From positions 5,034,523 to 5,098,522 of the forward strand of contig NZ_KB467824.1 in assembly GCF_000344615.1 (NCBI RefSeq): a stretch of DNA of 64,000 nucleotides, read 5' to 3'. Position 1 is the stretch's first letter, and every line of letters begins with the position of its first letter. The position numbers were made by a program, and so were the translations under genes. Below the pieces are notes generated by a model, which had not been told where the DNA came from, did no database searches, and worked only from the letters and a program-made list of their open reading frames with translations. The stretch comes from Janthinobacterium sp. CG3. GTDB taxonomy: Bacteria > Pseudomonadota > Gammaproteobacteria > Burkholderiales > Burkholderiaceae_D. Of this stretch, positions 7,786 through 16,538 are shown one piece after another.

Positions 7786-9234
7786 CTACTGGTGCTGCGG
7801 CGCCACCATCTCAACGTAATCGTACAGCGCGCCCAGTATCTGCTCGCCGCGCTCGTCGGCGGTTTCCTGCAATTGGTCGATTTCGCTGAACAGCAGATCG
7901 ACCGTGCGCGCCCCGGCGGCGCCTTGGTACAGGCGCGCGGCGCGGTGCTCTTCCCAACGCTCAAGCTCGACCTCGTTCAAGCTCGCCGGGAAATTGCGCG
8001 CGCGGTAGCGGAACAGCAGCTCTTGCAGGCGCTGGTCGGAAAACGACGGGCGCGCGCTGGCCAGGCGCTGCGGACTTTCCTTGCGTAGCGCGTCGAGCAG
8101 ACGGCGGTCGTCGTTGCCGATGAAGCCGCCGTACAAATCCTCGTCGACGTCCGGCGCCTCGGTCGCGCCGGGGCGCTGGAACACCTCGGCCCAGACCGCC
8201 GCCATGTCCGGCCCGGCCGCCGCCGTGGCGGCGTGGGCGCGCCCGGCCGCCAGGTCGATGCCCCAGCGCTCGGCCATGGCCGGCGACAGGGTCTTGAGGT
8301 TGCCTACCAACATAGGCGACTTGTTCAGGTGGATGCTTTTCACCGGCAGGCGCGTGACGCCCTCGGGCAGCGCGTCGCTGCGGGTGAACATGCGCGTGCG
8401 GATCGTCGCCGCGTCCAGCGTGAACAGCTCGGCCGGGTCGAAAGCGCAATCCCAGACGATCACCTCGTTCTTGTTGCTCGGGTGGGTGGCCAGCGGCCAC
8501 ACCAGGCCGATGCAGCCGCGCTCGGTCGGGAACATGCCCGACACGTGCAGGAAGGGCTGGCGCAGCGCCGGCGCCAGGCCCATGCCCATTTCGTCGGCGA
8601 CGCGGTCCTTTTTGTGCAGCGCGAAGCAAAAGTCGAACAGCTTCGGCTGCTTTTGCTTGATCAGGCGCGCCAGCGCGATGGTGGCGCGCACGTCCGACAG
8701 CGCGTCATGCGCCGATTCGTGCAACAGGCCGTTGGCCGCGCACAGGTGTTCCAGGCGGAAGCTTGGCTTGCCGTCTTCGCGCGTCGGCCACGCGATGCCC
8801 TCGGGGCGCAGCGCGTAGGTCATGCGCACCACGTCGAGCAAGTCCCAGCGGCCGCACTGGTGTTGCCATTCGCGCGCGTAGGGATCGATCAGGTTGCGCC
8901 AGAACAGGAAGCGGGTGACCTCGTCGTCGAAGCGGATGGTGTTGTAGCCGACGCCGATCGTGCCGGCCTTGGAAAAGGCTTTTTCGATGGTCGCGGCGAA
9001 CTGGTGTTCCGGCACGCCCCGCTCCAGGCACTGCTGCGGCGTGATGCCGGTGATCAGGCACGATTGCGGGTCGGGTAGGAAGTCGGGCGCCGGCTGGCAA
9101 TACAGCATGATAGGCTGGTCGATCTCATTCAGGTCGGCGTCGGTGCGGATCGCCGCGAACTGGGCCGGGCGGTCGCGCCGCGGCTGCACGCCAAAGGTTT
9201 CGTAATCGTGCCAAAGAAAGGTCTGGGTAGTCAT
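7786..9234 (-). CDS. sbcB: exodeoxyribonuclease I
   Basis: A 3'-to-5' single-strand DNA exonuclease of the DEDDh superfamily, acting in recombination and mismatch repair. The 482 residues match the family. Exonuclease motifs are visible: Asp10/Glu12 in HDYETFG, the GYNTIRFDDE segment at 96-105, and HDALSDV at 176-182 carrying the general-base His and the last Asp. The C-terminal exonuclease I domains (SH3-like and helical) fill residues about 200-480. It is monocistronic, with its start codon 170 bases from the divergent DUF5610 gene. Confidence 0.93.
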   Translation of the reverse strand: MTTQTFLWHDYETFGVQPRRDRPAQFAAIRTDADLNEIDQPIMLYCQPAPDFLPDPQSCLITGITPQQCLERGVPEHQFAATIEKAFSKAGTIGVGYNTIRFDDEVTRFLFWRNLIDPYAREWQHQCGRWDLLDVVRMTYALRPEGIAWPTREDGKPSFRLEHLCAANGLLHESAHDALSDVRATIALARLIKQKQPKLFDFCFALHKKDRVADEMGMGLAPALRQPFLHVSGMFPTERGCIGLVWPLATHPSNKNEVIVWDCAFDPAELFTLDAATIRTRMFTRSDALPEGVTRLPVKSIHLNKSPMLVGNLKTLSPAMAERWGIDLAAGRAHAATAAAGPDMAAVWAEVFQRPGATEAPDVDEDLYGGFIGNDDRRLLDALRKESPQRLASARPSFSDQRLQELLFRYRARNFPASLNEVELERWEEHRAARLYQGAAGARTVDLLFSEIDQLQETADERGEQILGALYDYVEMVAPQHQ

Positions 9235-9407
9235 CGTGATCGCTAAAAAAATTCGTGGCGCCCGCGCCGGACGGCGGCGTTTTATCGCGGGCGGCCTATA
9301 GTTTGTGGTGTTGTTGTCGTTATAAGCTGTGGGGGCTGCTGGTGGCCGGCGTAAATCCGCCCGTCGGCCCGTATGTTACACAGAATGCTCGTCCAAGGAG
9401 ACTTATC

Positions 9408-9983
9408 ATGTCAAATCCCTTATCCGTCAGCGGCGCCGGCAGTGCCGCCAGCGCCGCCGCGACCGACAAAGCCAAGTCGGCCGACGCCACGCCGGACATG
9501 GCGCCGCTTGAAAAAGCCCGGCTGCAACAGAACGCGGCGATCCTGCAAGCGTCCGTCAGCGTTGCCATCGGCTCGCAAAACGAACCGCTGTCGCTGCTGT
9601 ACAAGAGCGCCATCACCAGCATCAACGAAAAACTGCAGACGCAATATGGCCCCGACGCGCTGCAGGGCGCCGTCTCGCAAGACAACAGCGCGGAAGGCAC
9701 CGCCGAGCGCATTGTATCGTTGTCGACCGGGTTTTTCGACGCCTACAAGAAACAGCACCCGGGCGAGGACGAGGGCAAACTGCTGACCAAGTTCATGGAC
9801 ACGATACGCGGCGGCTTCGAATCGGGTTTCAAGGAGGCGAAGGATATCCTGCAGGGCTTGAAGGTGCTCAACGGCAATATCGCCAGCAATATCGATAAGA
9901 CCTACGCGCTGGTCCAGCAGGGTTACGCCGCCTTCGAGGCGGCCCGCAAGCCGGCGCCGGCGGACGCCGCCGCGCCGGCCTGA
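9408..9983 (+). CDS. DUF5610 domain protein
   Basis: A 191-residue cytoplasmic protein. From about residue 45 to 165 it carries the DUF5610 pattern: ILQASVSVAIGSQNEPLSLLYKSAI, then GPDALQ, TAERIVSLSTGFFDAYKKQHPGE, and an amphipathic segment FKEAKDILQGLKVLNG. The function of the family is unknown. The start is fixed by AAGGAG at 9395-9400, eight bases before the ATG; the frame is open further upstream without support. The N-terminal 40 residues and the last 12 are Ala/Pro/Asp-rich linkers. It ends three bases from the convergent GGDEF gene, so the two transcripts must overlap. Confidence 0.8.
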   Translation: MSNPLSVSGAGSAASAAATDKAKSADATPDMAPLEKARLQQNAAILQASVSVAIGSQNEPLSLLYKSAITSINEKLQTQYGPDALQGAVSQDNSAEGTAERIVSLSTGFFDAYKKQHPGEDEGKLLTKFMDTIRGGFESGFKEAKDILQGLKVLNGNIASNIDKTYALVQQGYAAFEAARKPAPADAAAPA

Positions 9984-9986
9984 CGA

Positions 9987-10952
9987 CTACAGCGCGGCGC
10001 GGTTGCGGCCGCCGTCCTTGGCGCGGTACAGGGCGGCGTCGGCGGCGGCGATCAACGCGTGCTCGTCCTGGCCCGGCGCCAGGCTGGCCACGCCGAACGA
10101 GGCCGTAACATGCGGCAACGGACTGCGCATGTCGGCGAACACCACCGCCTGCTGCATCCGCTCGCACAGGCGCTCGGCCACCAGCAGCGCCATCTTGGTG
10201 TTGGTGTCGGGCAAAATCACCATCATTTCCTCGCCGCCGTAGCGCACCGCGCAGTCGGTCGGGCGCAGCGCCGCGCTGAGCACCTGGGCCGCCGTGCGCA
10301 GCGCCTGGTCGCCGGCGACGTGGCCATGGCTGTCGTTGAAGCGCTTGAAATGGTCGAGGTCGATCATGATCAGCGACAGCGGCGTGTTCGCGCCGTGCGC
10401 GGTGGCCGCCATGGCCGGCAGCAAATCGTTCAACCAGGCCCGGTTGTACAAGCCGGTCAGGCCGTCGACCATCGACAACTGGCGATAGAACTCGCCGACC
10501 TTCTGGCGCCGGCGCAACTGCGCGTTGGCGGCGCGGATGCGGAAGGAGAGCAGGCGCAGCAGATTGCGCGCCAGCGCGTTCGAGGCGTCGATCAATTGCC
10601 AGACGAGCTTGCCGTCGATGACCAACAACTCGGTTTCCTCCAGCGCGGCGATGGCCGACAGGTTGCTTTCCTCGTCGAGCACCGATTGTTCGCCGACGCT
10701 CTCGCCCGGCAATACCTTGCTGAGCGTGCCGTCGGCCATGCCGGTCGAGGTGTCGGCCGCCACCGTCAGCGCGCCGCGCAACACGATGTACAGGCGGGCA
10801 CGGTGCGTATCCGTCATCACCTGGCCGGGCAGCAGGCGCACGATAGGGCAGGCCGCCAGCAAGGCGGCCACGGCGGCGTCGTCCGAATCGCGAAACAGCT
10901 GCAGATCGCCGATCTGGTAGCGGGAAGCGCCAAAACTACAGATATGTTCCAC
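9987..10952 (-). CDS. cyclic-nucleotide-binding-domain GGDEF diguanylate cyclase
   Basis: A 321-residue cytoplasmic signalling protein. Residues about 15-125 form a CRP-like cyclic-nucleotide-binding sensor fold (LPGQVMT..., LYIVLRGALTV, GESVGEQS). A linker helix leads to a GGDEF domain at about 160-320. The active-site signature is GGEEM at 239-243, with metal-binding Asp198/Asp200 in MIDLDHF and a canonical inhibitory RxxD at 230-233. It should make c-di-GMP, gated by the N-terminal domain. Met replaces the usual Phe in the fifth position. The start is GTG at 10952, with GAAGGT at the right distance. No EAL or output gene is adjacent. Confidence 0.87.
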   Translation of the reverse strand: MEHICSFGASRYQIGDLQLFRDSDDAAVAALLAACPIVRLLPGQVMTDTHRARLYIVLRGALTVAADTSTGMADGTLSKVLPGESVGEQSVLDEESNLSAIAALEETELLVIDGKLVWQLIDASNALARNLLRLLSFRIRAANAQLRRRQKVGEFYRQLSMVDGLTGLYNRAWLNDLLPAMAATAHGANTPLSLIMIDLDHFKRFNDSHGHVAGDQALRTAAQVLSAALRPTDCAVRYGGEEMMVILPDTNTKMALLVAERLCERMQQAVVFADMRSPLPHVTASFGVASLAPGQDEHALIAAADAALYRAKDGGRNRAAL

Positions 10953-11153
10953 AATAAGACCTTCAAAAAACCCGCGCCGGCCCACCACGTGGCCGCTGCG
11001 GCAATCATAACGCAAACCATGCCCAGCTGAAATATGCCACCGTGCAACTTTGCTCTTGACGCCAGATTGCCGCGCCGGCGCCGTTGAAAAGCGCTGGCGC
11101 CGCGCCGCGCCGGCGTGGTTCAATGGCAGCCACTTTGTTTTGCGGGAGACGCG

Positions 11154-11933
11154 ATGGAATGGATTGATGCGGTGGGAACGGCGCACGCGGCCGATGGCGC
11201 CGCGCGGATAGTCTCACTGGTGCCGTCGATTACCGAATTGTTGTGCGAGCTGGGCCTGGGGCCGCGAATCGTCGGACGCACCGGCTTTTGCATCCATCCG
11301 GCCGCGCAGGTGGCGGCCATCGCCAAGGTCGGCGGCACCAAGGATGTCAACCTGGCCAAGATCCGCGCGCTGGCGCCGACCCATCTGGTGGTGAATATCG
11401 ACGAGAACGAGAAGCCGACCGTGGCCGCGCTGGCCGAGTTCGTGCCGAATATCGTCGTCACCCACCCGCTCGCGCCGCGCGACAACTTGGCGCTGGCGCG
11501 TCTGCTGGGCGGCGTGTTCCGCGCCGGGGACAGGGCCGAAGCCTTTTGCGCCGCCTTCGAGGCCGAGTGGGCCTTGTTGCAGGCCGCGCCCAAGGGGCCG
11601 CCACGGACGCTGTTGTACTGCATCTGGCAAGACCCGTGGATGGCCGTCTCGCGCGACACCTACATCGCCAACATGCTGGCGCAGATCGGCTGGAGCGTGC
11701 CCGACCTCGGCGCGGCGCGCTATCCGCGCTTCGACTGGTATCCCGGACTGCTGGCGGGAATCGACGGCGTGCTGCTGTCGAGCGAGCCGTATCGCTTTAC
11801 CGAGGAGCATGTCGACGCGCTGGAGCGGCAGATCGGCAAGCCGGTGCAGTTGGTCGATGGCGAAATGATGTCGTGGTACGGCAGCCGTTCGCTGGCGGGC
11901 TTGCGCTATCTGCGCCAGTTGGCCGCAACGTAA
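11154..11933 (+). CDS. helical-backbone metal receptor / BtuF-like protein without signal peptide
   Basis: A 259-residue protein of the substrate-binding fold used for cobalamin and iron-siderophore uptake: RIVSLVPSITELLCELGLG at 19-37, GGTKDVNLAKIRALAPTHLVVN at about 63-84, and DGVLLSSEPYRF near 215. Transport receptors of this kind are exported, but here the conserved fold begins about 18 residues after the ATG with no hydrophobic leader. It therefore looks cytoplasmic as annotated. The ATG at 11154 has GGGAG upstream, and the frame upstream to 11115 offers no signal peptide either. No ABC permease or ATPase is adjacent. Confidence 0.78.
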   Translation: MEWIDAVGTAHAADGAARIVSLVPSITELLCELGLGPRIVGRTGFCIHPAAQVAAIAKVGGTKDVNLAKIRALAPTHLVVNIDENEKPTVAALAEFVPNIVVTHPLAPRDNLALARLLGGVFRAGDRAEAFCAAFEAEWALLQAAPKGPPRTLLYCIWQDPWMAVSRDTYIANMLAQIGWSVPDLGAARYPRFDWYPGLLAGIDGVLLSSEPYRFTEEHVDALERQIGKPVQLVDGEMMSWYGSRSLAGLRYLRQLAAT

Positions 11934-12054
11934 AGTGGGGGGAGGGCGGTACTGGATGCGCGCGATGCAACGGGCGCAACGGGCGCAATAGGATGCGGCA
12001 GGGAACTTGACTGGCGGCCTGGAACGGCCGCCAGCACCTTTGCGCGCTAGGGTG

Positions 12055-12432
12055 TTACTCGTTTACTTCGTCGGCTTCGACGTCGGCGGTCGCGGGAATT
12101 TTGCCGCTGGCGTGGCGCTTGCTGTCGTGCAGTCGTCCGAGCGCGCTATCGATGGCGCGTTTGAGTTTTTCCGCCGCACCGGCAATGGCCTGGTGCAGGG
12201 TGGCGGCGTGGTCGCTGACGGCGATCGGCTGGTAGCCGGTAATGCGCGCTTCCATCAGGCAGCGATTGTCGCCGTCGACCGATTTCTGGCTGTTGTTGTC
12301 GCTCAGGTGTACTTCGACGCGGGTGATGTTTTCGCGGAAACGGCTGATGGCTGATTCAACTACGGACTGCACGTGCTGGTCCAATCCTACGTTGCGTTCG
12401 ATGGTGCTGTCGGTATTGATATTGATTTGCAT
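12055..12432 (-). CDS. HPF/RaiA-family ribosome-associated protein
   Basis: A 125-residue protein. The beta-alpha-beta-beta-beta-alpha pattern of the S30AE/HPF domain is visible: MQININTDSTIERN, then VVESAISRFRENITRVEVHLSDNN, then RCLMEARITGYQPIAVSDHAATLHQAIAGAAEKLKRAIDSALGRL. Members bind the 30S decoding region and help ribosome hibernation or stress survival. The short form lacks the dimerisation domain of long HPF. The start is the ATG at 12432, with CGGAGTG upstream. It is a single gene; a stress-type role is inferred from the family only. Confidence 0.78.
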   Translation of the reverse strand: MQININTDSTIERNVGLDQHVQSVVESAISRFRENITRVEVHLSDNNSQKSVDGDNRCLMEARITGYQPIAVSDHAATLHQAIAGAAEKLKRAIDSALGRLHDSKRHASGKIPATADVEADEVNE

Positions 12433-12660
12433 ATGCTCACTCCGGTTATTCATAAAATAAACCCTGCCAACCAGTGGCGCGGCGCCGCAGTCGACGCATA
12501 GTCGACCAGAGGCCTTGCTTGCGTGCATAGGCGCCAGTGATACCGGCGCCAAATCCAGGTTGGCTATAACGTTTTGCACACGAATTTATCTTACACCTTT
12601 TCCGTCTTCTTGCCAGTACCGTTCGTTTTCCGCCGTCCGGCGCGTCCTCCGGCCGGGCCC

Positions 12661-13323
12661 TTATCCATTGATCAGGCCGGCGGCCAGGTTGATCGACAGG
12701 CCCAGCACCACCAGGTTGAAGAAAAAGCTCAGCACCGACTGGCCCAGGACGATTTTGCGCATCGCGCGCGTCTGCACGCTGACGTCCGACGTCTGCACGG
12801 CAACGGCGATGGTGAACGAGAAATACAGGAAGTCCCAGTAATCGGGGTTGTCCTCGTCGTCGGGGAAGCGCAGCGGCTTGTCGGTCGCGGCCTGGTAGTA
12901 CAGGTGGGCGTAATGGACGCAAAACAGCGTGCCGACCAGGAACCAGGAGCCCAGCAGCGTGACGACGGTGAAGCCGTAGTGCAACAGGCGCGCGTCGGGC
13001 GGCATCGCCTGCAGCGCCGACAGTTGCGAGATGATCGCCGCCAGGCTCATCACCGAGGCCACCGACAGCGTCGCCAGCACCAGCGCGGCGCGCTCGTCCT
13101 GCCGCGCCGACATTTCCCGCACCTTCACGTGGTCGGCGCGCATGATCATCCAACCGGACGTTAGCAGGTAGGACCAGACCGCCACGTTCCAGGAGGTCAG
13201 CACGCGCGTCATCGCTTGCCACTCGCGCGGCAGGAATACGCTGACGGCGAGGCCGAGCCCGATTGCCAGGCTCAGGTGCGGGCGGCTGCGGATGAAGCCG
13301 CGGAACGGCAGTGATATGGGCAT
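12661..13323 (-). CDS. DUF1345 membrane protein
   Basis: A 220-residue integral membrane protein with about five hydrophobic segments. The conserved DUF1345 signature near the C-terminal half is present: DNPDYWDFLYFSFTIAVAVQTSDVSV, followed by MRKIVLGQSVLSFFFNLVVLGLSIN. That stretch resembles the pore region of two-TM potassium channels (a FTIAVAVQTSDV loop), and a channel-like role has been discussed for the family only by analogy. The start is the ATG at 13323; the upstream open extension is Arg/Pro-rich. It is separated from the MFS gene upstream by 66 bases on the same strand, so the pair may be co-transcribed. Confidence 0.82.
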   Translation of the reverse strand: MPISLPFRGFIRSRPHLSLAIGLGLAVSVFLPREWQAMTRVLTSWNVAVWSYLLTSGWMIMRADHVKVREMSARQDERAALVLATLSVASVMSLAAIISQLSALQAMPPDARLLHYGFTVVTLLGSWFLVGTLFCVHYAHLYYQAATDKPLRFPDDEDNPDYWDFLYFSFTIAVAVQTSDVSVQTRAMRKIVLGQSVLSFFFNLVVLGLSINLAAGLING

Positions 13324-13389
13324 GGCGGTCGGCTCGAAGAAGGGGCGGAGGCGCCATCTTACCCCTTGCGCGCGCGCCGGCGGCAAAGA

Positions 13390-14655
13390 TCAGGCCGCTT
13401 TACCGCCACTGGCGGCCCGCTCCTTCTCGTGGTGGGGAAAGCGGTCCATGCGCGCCAGCACCGGGAAGCCCAACGCCCAGGTCGCCGTGACGACGACGGT
13501 GGCGGCGCCGCCGAACAGGATCGCCCGCACCAGGCCGAACCAGCCGGCGGTCAGGCCCGACTCGAATTCGCCCAGCTCGTTGGAGGCGCCGATGAAGACG
13601 GCGTTGACGGCGCTGACGCGGCCGCGGATGGCGTCCGGCGTTTCAAATTGCACCAGCAGGTGGCGGATGTAGACGCTGACCATGTCGCCCATGCCCATCA
13701 GAAACAGCGCCACCAGCGCCACTACCAAACTTGTGGTGGCGCCCAGCGCCAGCGTGCCCAGGCCGAACAGCGCGACGCCGCCGAACATCCACGGCCCGAC
13801 CCGGCGCGTGATCGGAAAAAACGCCAGCGCCACCGAGCACAGCGCGGCGCCGGCGCCGGGCGCGGTGCGCAGCAGGCCCAGGCCGGTCGGGCCGACGTGC
13901 AGCACGTCGTGCGCCAGCGCCGGCAGCAGCGCGGTGGCGCCGCCGAACAGCACCGCGAACAGGTCCAGCGAGATGGCGCCCAGCACGACCGGCTTGGACC
14001 AGACGAAGCGCAGGCCTTCGAGCAGCGTGTGCCAGGTGGCCGGCTCGCGGTGGCTGGCCTGCGGCGCCGCGTGCGTCATGCGCATCAGCAGCACCGAGAC
14101 GGCCAGCAGCAGCGCCGCCACCACGTACACCGCCACCGGCCCGGCCAGGTACAGCAGCCCGCCCAGGATCGGTCCGAGGATGACGGCCAGGTGCGAACCC
14201 GACGAGCTGAGCGCGACGGCCCGGCTGAAACTCTCGGTGGGCACCATGTTCACCAGCACCGCCTGGGTGGCCGGCATCATGAAGGCGCGCGCGCCGCCGA
14301 ACAGTACCAGCACCACGAACACCGGCCAGACCACGCCCAGGCCGGCCACGGTGAAGGCCAGCAGCGCGCCGGCGCACAGCAGTTGCGCGCCCAGGCACAG
14401 GGAAATGATGGTGCGGCGGTTGTAGCGGTCGGCGGCGTGGCCGGCGAGCAGGATCAGCAGCAGGAAGGGGGCGAACTGGGCCAGCCCGATCAGGCCGAGG
14501 TCGAACAGGCTGCCGGTCAACTGGTAGACTTGCCAGCCGATGGCGACGCTCTGCATCTGCACGGCGAGCGTGCCGAGGACCCGGGCCGACAGGTAAAACG
14601 CGAAATTTCGGTGCCGTAATACGCCGAAGGCGTTGCTGCCGGAGGTCGGGGTCAT
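13390..14655 (-). CDS. MFS transporter (DHA3/EntS-like)
   Basis: A 421-residue major facilitator with twelve hydrophobic segments. The short N-terminal MTPTSGSNAFGVLRHRNFAFYLSARVLG and the GWQVYQLTGS loop are typical of the MFS_3/DHA3 drug and siderophore exporter group. Residues HAADRYNRRTI match the conserved cytoplasmic loop 2-3 (G/A-x-x-x-D-R-x-x-R). The likely start is the ATG at 14655; a TTG four codons upstream is the other option. The substrate is unknown. No siderophore biosynthesis gene is nearby, so a general efflux role is as likely as siderophore export. Confidence 0.82.
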   Translation of the reverse strand: MTPTSGSNAFGVLRHRNFAFYLSARVLGTLAVQMQSVAIGWQVYQLTGSLFDLGLIGLAQFAPFLLLILLAGHAADRYNRRTIISLCLGAQLLCAGALLAFTVAGLGVVWPVFVVLVLFGGARAFMMPATQAVLVNMVPTESFSRAVALSSSGSHLAVILGPILGGLLYLAGPVAVYVVAALLLAVSVLLMRMTHAAPQASHREPATWHTLLEGLRFVWSKPVVLGAISLDLFAVLFGGATALLPALAHDVLHVGPTGLGLLRTAPGAGAALCSVALAFFPITRRVGPWMFGGVALFGLGTLALGATTSLVVALVALFLMGMGDMVSVYIRHLLVQFETPDAIRGRVSAVNAVFIGASNELGEFESGLTAGWFGLVRAILFGGAATVVVTATWALGFPVLARMDRFPHHEKERAASGGKAA

Positions 14656-14829
14656 GAAGACTTTCAAGGGGCGGGGCCGGGGCTTGGATTAAAATACGTG
14701 TCGGCCGGAAATTTTTTGCACTATTGTGCCTGATGTTCCCCATCGCCGCTTGAGGCCCGGCCAAAAACAGCGTTCCCGGCACCGCGCGCTGCCATCACCC
14801 GCCAGACCGGCTTTTCGCCGTCGTTCTCC

Positions 14830-15438
14830 ATGCACAAGACAATTTTCGACACCCCCATTATCAACACCCTGATGCGCTGGATATCGGTGGCCACGCTGCG
14901 CCTGCTCGGCTGGAAAACCGAAGGCATCCGGCCCGACGCGCCGAAGTACGTGCTGATCGCCGCGCCGCATACCAGCAACTGGGATTTCCCGTACACGCTG
15001 ATGCTGTGCTTTGCCTTGCGGCTGCGGGTGTACTGGGTCGGCAAGGACAGCCTGTTCCGCTGGCCGCTGGGACCGCTGGCGCGTTGGCTGGGCGGCATCG
15101 CGGTCGACCGCAGCGCCAACACGAACATGGTGCAAAGCACAATCGAGGCGTTCGCGCGGCAAGCGCGGCTGGCGGTGATCGTCGCGCCGGAGGGCACGCG
15201 CGGGCGCGTCAGCCACTGGAAGACCGGGTTCTACCACATCGCCCACGGCGCCGGCGTGCCGGTGGCGCTGGCCTATCTCGACTTCAAGCGCAAGGCCGGC
15301 GGCATCGGCCAGATGTTTCGCACCAGCGGCGACATCGAACGCGACATGGCGCAGATCCAGCAGTTCTACAGCGGCGTCACGGGCAAGAACCAGGACCAGT
15401 TCGACGCCGCGCGGATCCGCACCAAAGGCCGGGACTGA
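14830..15438 (+). CDS. PlsC-like lysophospholipid/glycerol acyltransferase family protein
   Basis: A 202-residue membrane-associated acyltransferase. Block I is AAPHTSNWDFPYT (HxxxxD, residues about 46-51) and block III is VAPEGTRGRVSHWKTGFYHIA near 120-138. Together they mark the PlsC/LPLAT superfamily, specifically the short 1-acyl-glycerol-phosphate acyltransferase-like group common in betaproteobacteria. The acyl donor and acceptor are not determinable. It is monocistronic and convergent with the reductase gene at 15501; it is divergent from the MFS gene. Confidence 0.83.
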   Translation: MHKTIFDTPIINTLMRWISVATLRLLGWKTEGIRPDAPKYVLIAAPHTSNWDFPYTLMLCFALRLRVYWVGKDSLFRWPLGPLARWLGGIAVDRSANTNMVQSTIEAFARQARLAVIVAPEGTRGRVSHWKTGFYHIAHGAGVPVALAYLDFKRKAGGIGQMFRTSGDIERDMAQIQQFYSGVTGKNQDQFDAARIRTKGRD

Positions 15439-15500
15439 CAGGCAATGCCGTCAGCGTAGGCGGCTTCGGCGCTGACATGGTTACACGCGCGCGGCCGGGC

Positions 15501-16526
15501 TTACTTAGCCAGGTCCGCCTCGGTGGTAAACGCGTCGGCGTAAAACTCCTCCTCCGGCAGCTTGCATAGTTGCACGAAGTCGCGCTTGGCCGAATCGACG
15601 ACGATCGGCGCGCCGCAGGCGTACACCTGGTAGCCCGACAGGTCCGGCAGGTCGTCGATGACGGCGCGGTGGACGAAGCCGCCGCGGCCCTGCCACTGGT
15701 CGTCTGGCTGGGCCTGGGACACCACCGGCACGTAGCGGAAGTTCGGCAGTGCGGCCTGCCACTGGCGGCACAGCGCATCCATATACAAGTCTTGCGGGCG
15801 GCGTCCGCCCCAGTACAGCACCATCGGCCGTGGCGACTTCAGGTGGATCATGTGCTCGACGATGGCTTTGATCGGCGCGAAACCGGTGCCCGAGGCCAGC
15901 AACACGATCGGCTTCTCGCTATCCTCGCGCAGGAAGAAGGTACCCAGCGGACCCTCGAAGCGCAGGATGTCGCGCTCCTTCATCGTACCGAACACCTGCT
16001 CGGTGAACAGGCCTCCGGCCATGTGGCGGATGTGCAGGGTGATCGGGCCGTCCAGGTCGGGCGCGTTGGCCATGCTATAACTGCGCCGCTTGCCATCGCG
16101 CAGCATAAATTCGATATACTGGCCGGCGCGGTATTGCAGGCGCTCGGTGGCCGGCAGTTGCAGCGTCAGCACGACCACGTCGGGCGCCACCTTGTCGATG
16201 CTGGTCACGCGCGAGGGCATTTTTTTGATTGGGAAGTCGTGGCTGCCGGCCACTTCGCGCGCTTCGATGACCAGGTCGGCGCTGGTGGTGGCGCAGCAGA
16301 ACAGCGAGACGCCGGCGGCCTCCTCTTCCGGCGTCAGCGCGCGCTGCTGGTGCGCCTTGTGCTGCACCTGGCCCGACACGACCTTGCCTTTGCACGAGCC
16401 GCAGGCGCCGTTTTTGCAGCCGTAAGGCAAGCCAACGCCGGCGCGGATCGCCGCCGCCAGCACTGTTTCGTCCGCTTCGCAGCTAAATTGGTGGCCGCTG
16501 GGCTGGACAGTAATTTGAAAAGTCAT
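15501..16526 (-). CDS. 2Fe-2S ferredoxin-NAD(P)H reductase fusion (CDP-6-deoxy-glucoseen reductase-like)
   Basis: A 341-residue soluble electron-transfer flavoprotein. Residues 1-90 are a plant-type ferredoxin domain with the cluster motif CKNGACGSCKGKVV and a fourth Cys in SLFCCATT. Residues about 100-200 bind FAD (RSYSMANAP is the RxYS motif), and residues about 205-341 bind NAD(P)H (LLASGTGFAPIKAIVEH; C-terminal ACGAPIVVDSAKRDF). Such genes are often annotated ascD/ddhD by similarity in betaproteobacteria, but no dideoxysugar genes are present here, so a general reductase role is safer. AAGGA precedes the ATG. Its start lies only 12 bases from the divergent SDR gene. Confidence 0.87.
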   Translation of the reverse strand: MTFQITVQPSGHQFSCEADETVLAAAIRAGVGLPYGCKNGACGSCKGKVVSGQVQHKAHQQRALTPEEEAAGVSLFCCATTSADLVIEAREVAGSHDFPIKKMPSRVTSIDKVAPDVVVLTLQLPATERLQYRAGQYIEFMLRDGKRRSYSMANAPDLDGPITLHIRHMAGGLFTEQVFGTMKERDILRFEGPLGTFFLREDSEKPIVLLASGTGFAPIKAIVEHMIHLKSPRPMVLYWGGRRPQDLYMDALCRQWQAALPNFRYVPVVSQAQPDDQWQGRGGFVHRAVIDDLPDLSGYQVYACGAPIVVDSAKRDFVQLCKLPEEEFYADAFTTEADLAK

Positions 16527-16538
16527 ACAATCCTTGAA

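Noticed and set aside
15501-16526. Dideoxysugar biosynthesis role (ascD) for the ferredoxin reductase
   Set aside because: No nucleotide-sugar dehydratase or aminotransferase genes around; the name rests on similarity only.
15570-16538. Upstream 323-residue extension of the SDR gene
   Set aside because: Antisense to the ferredoxin-reductase gene; the Rossmann fold begins near 16539, so the extension is fortuitous.
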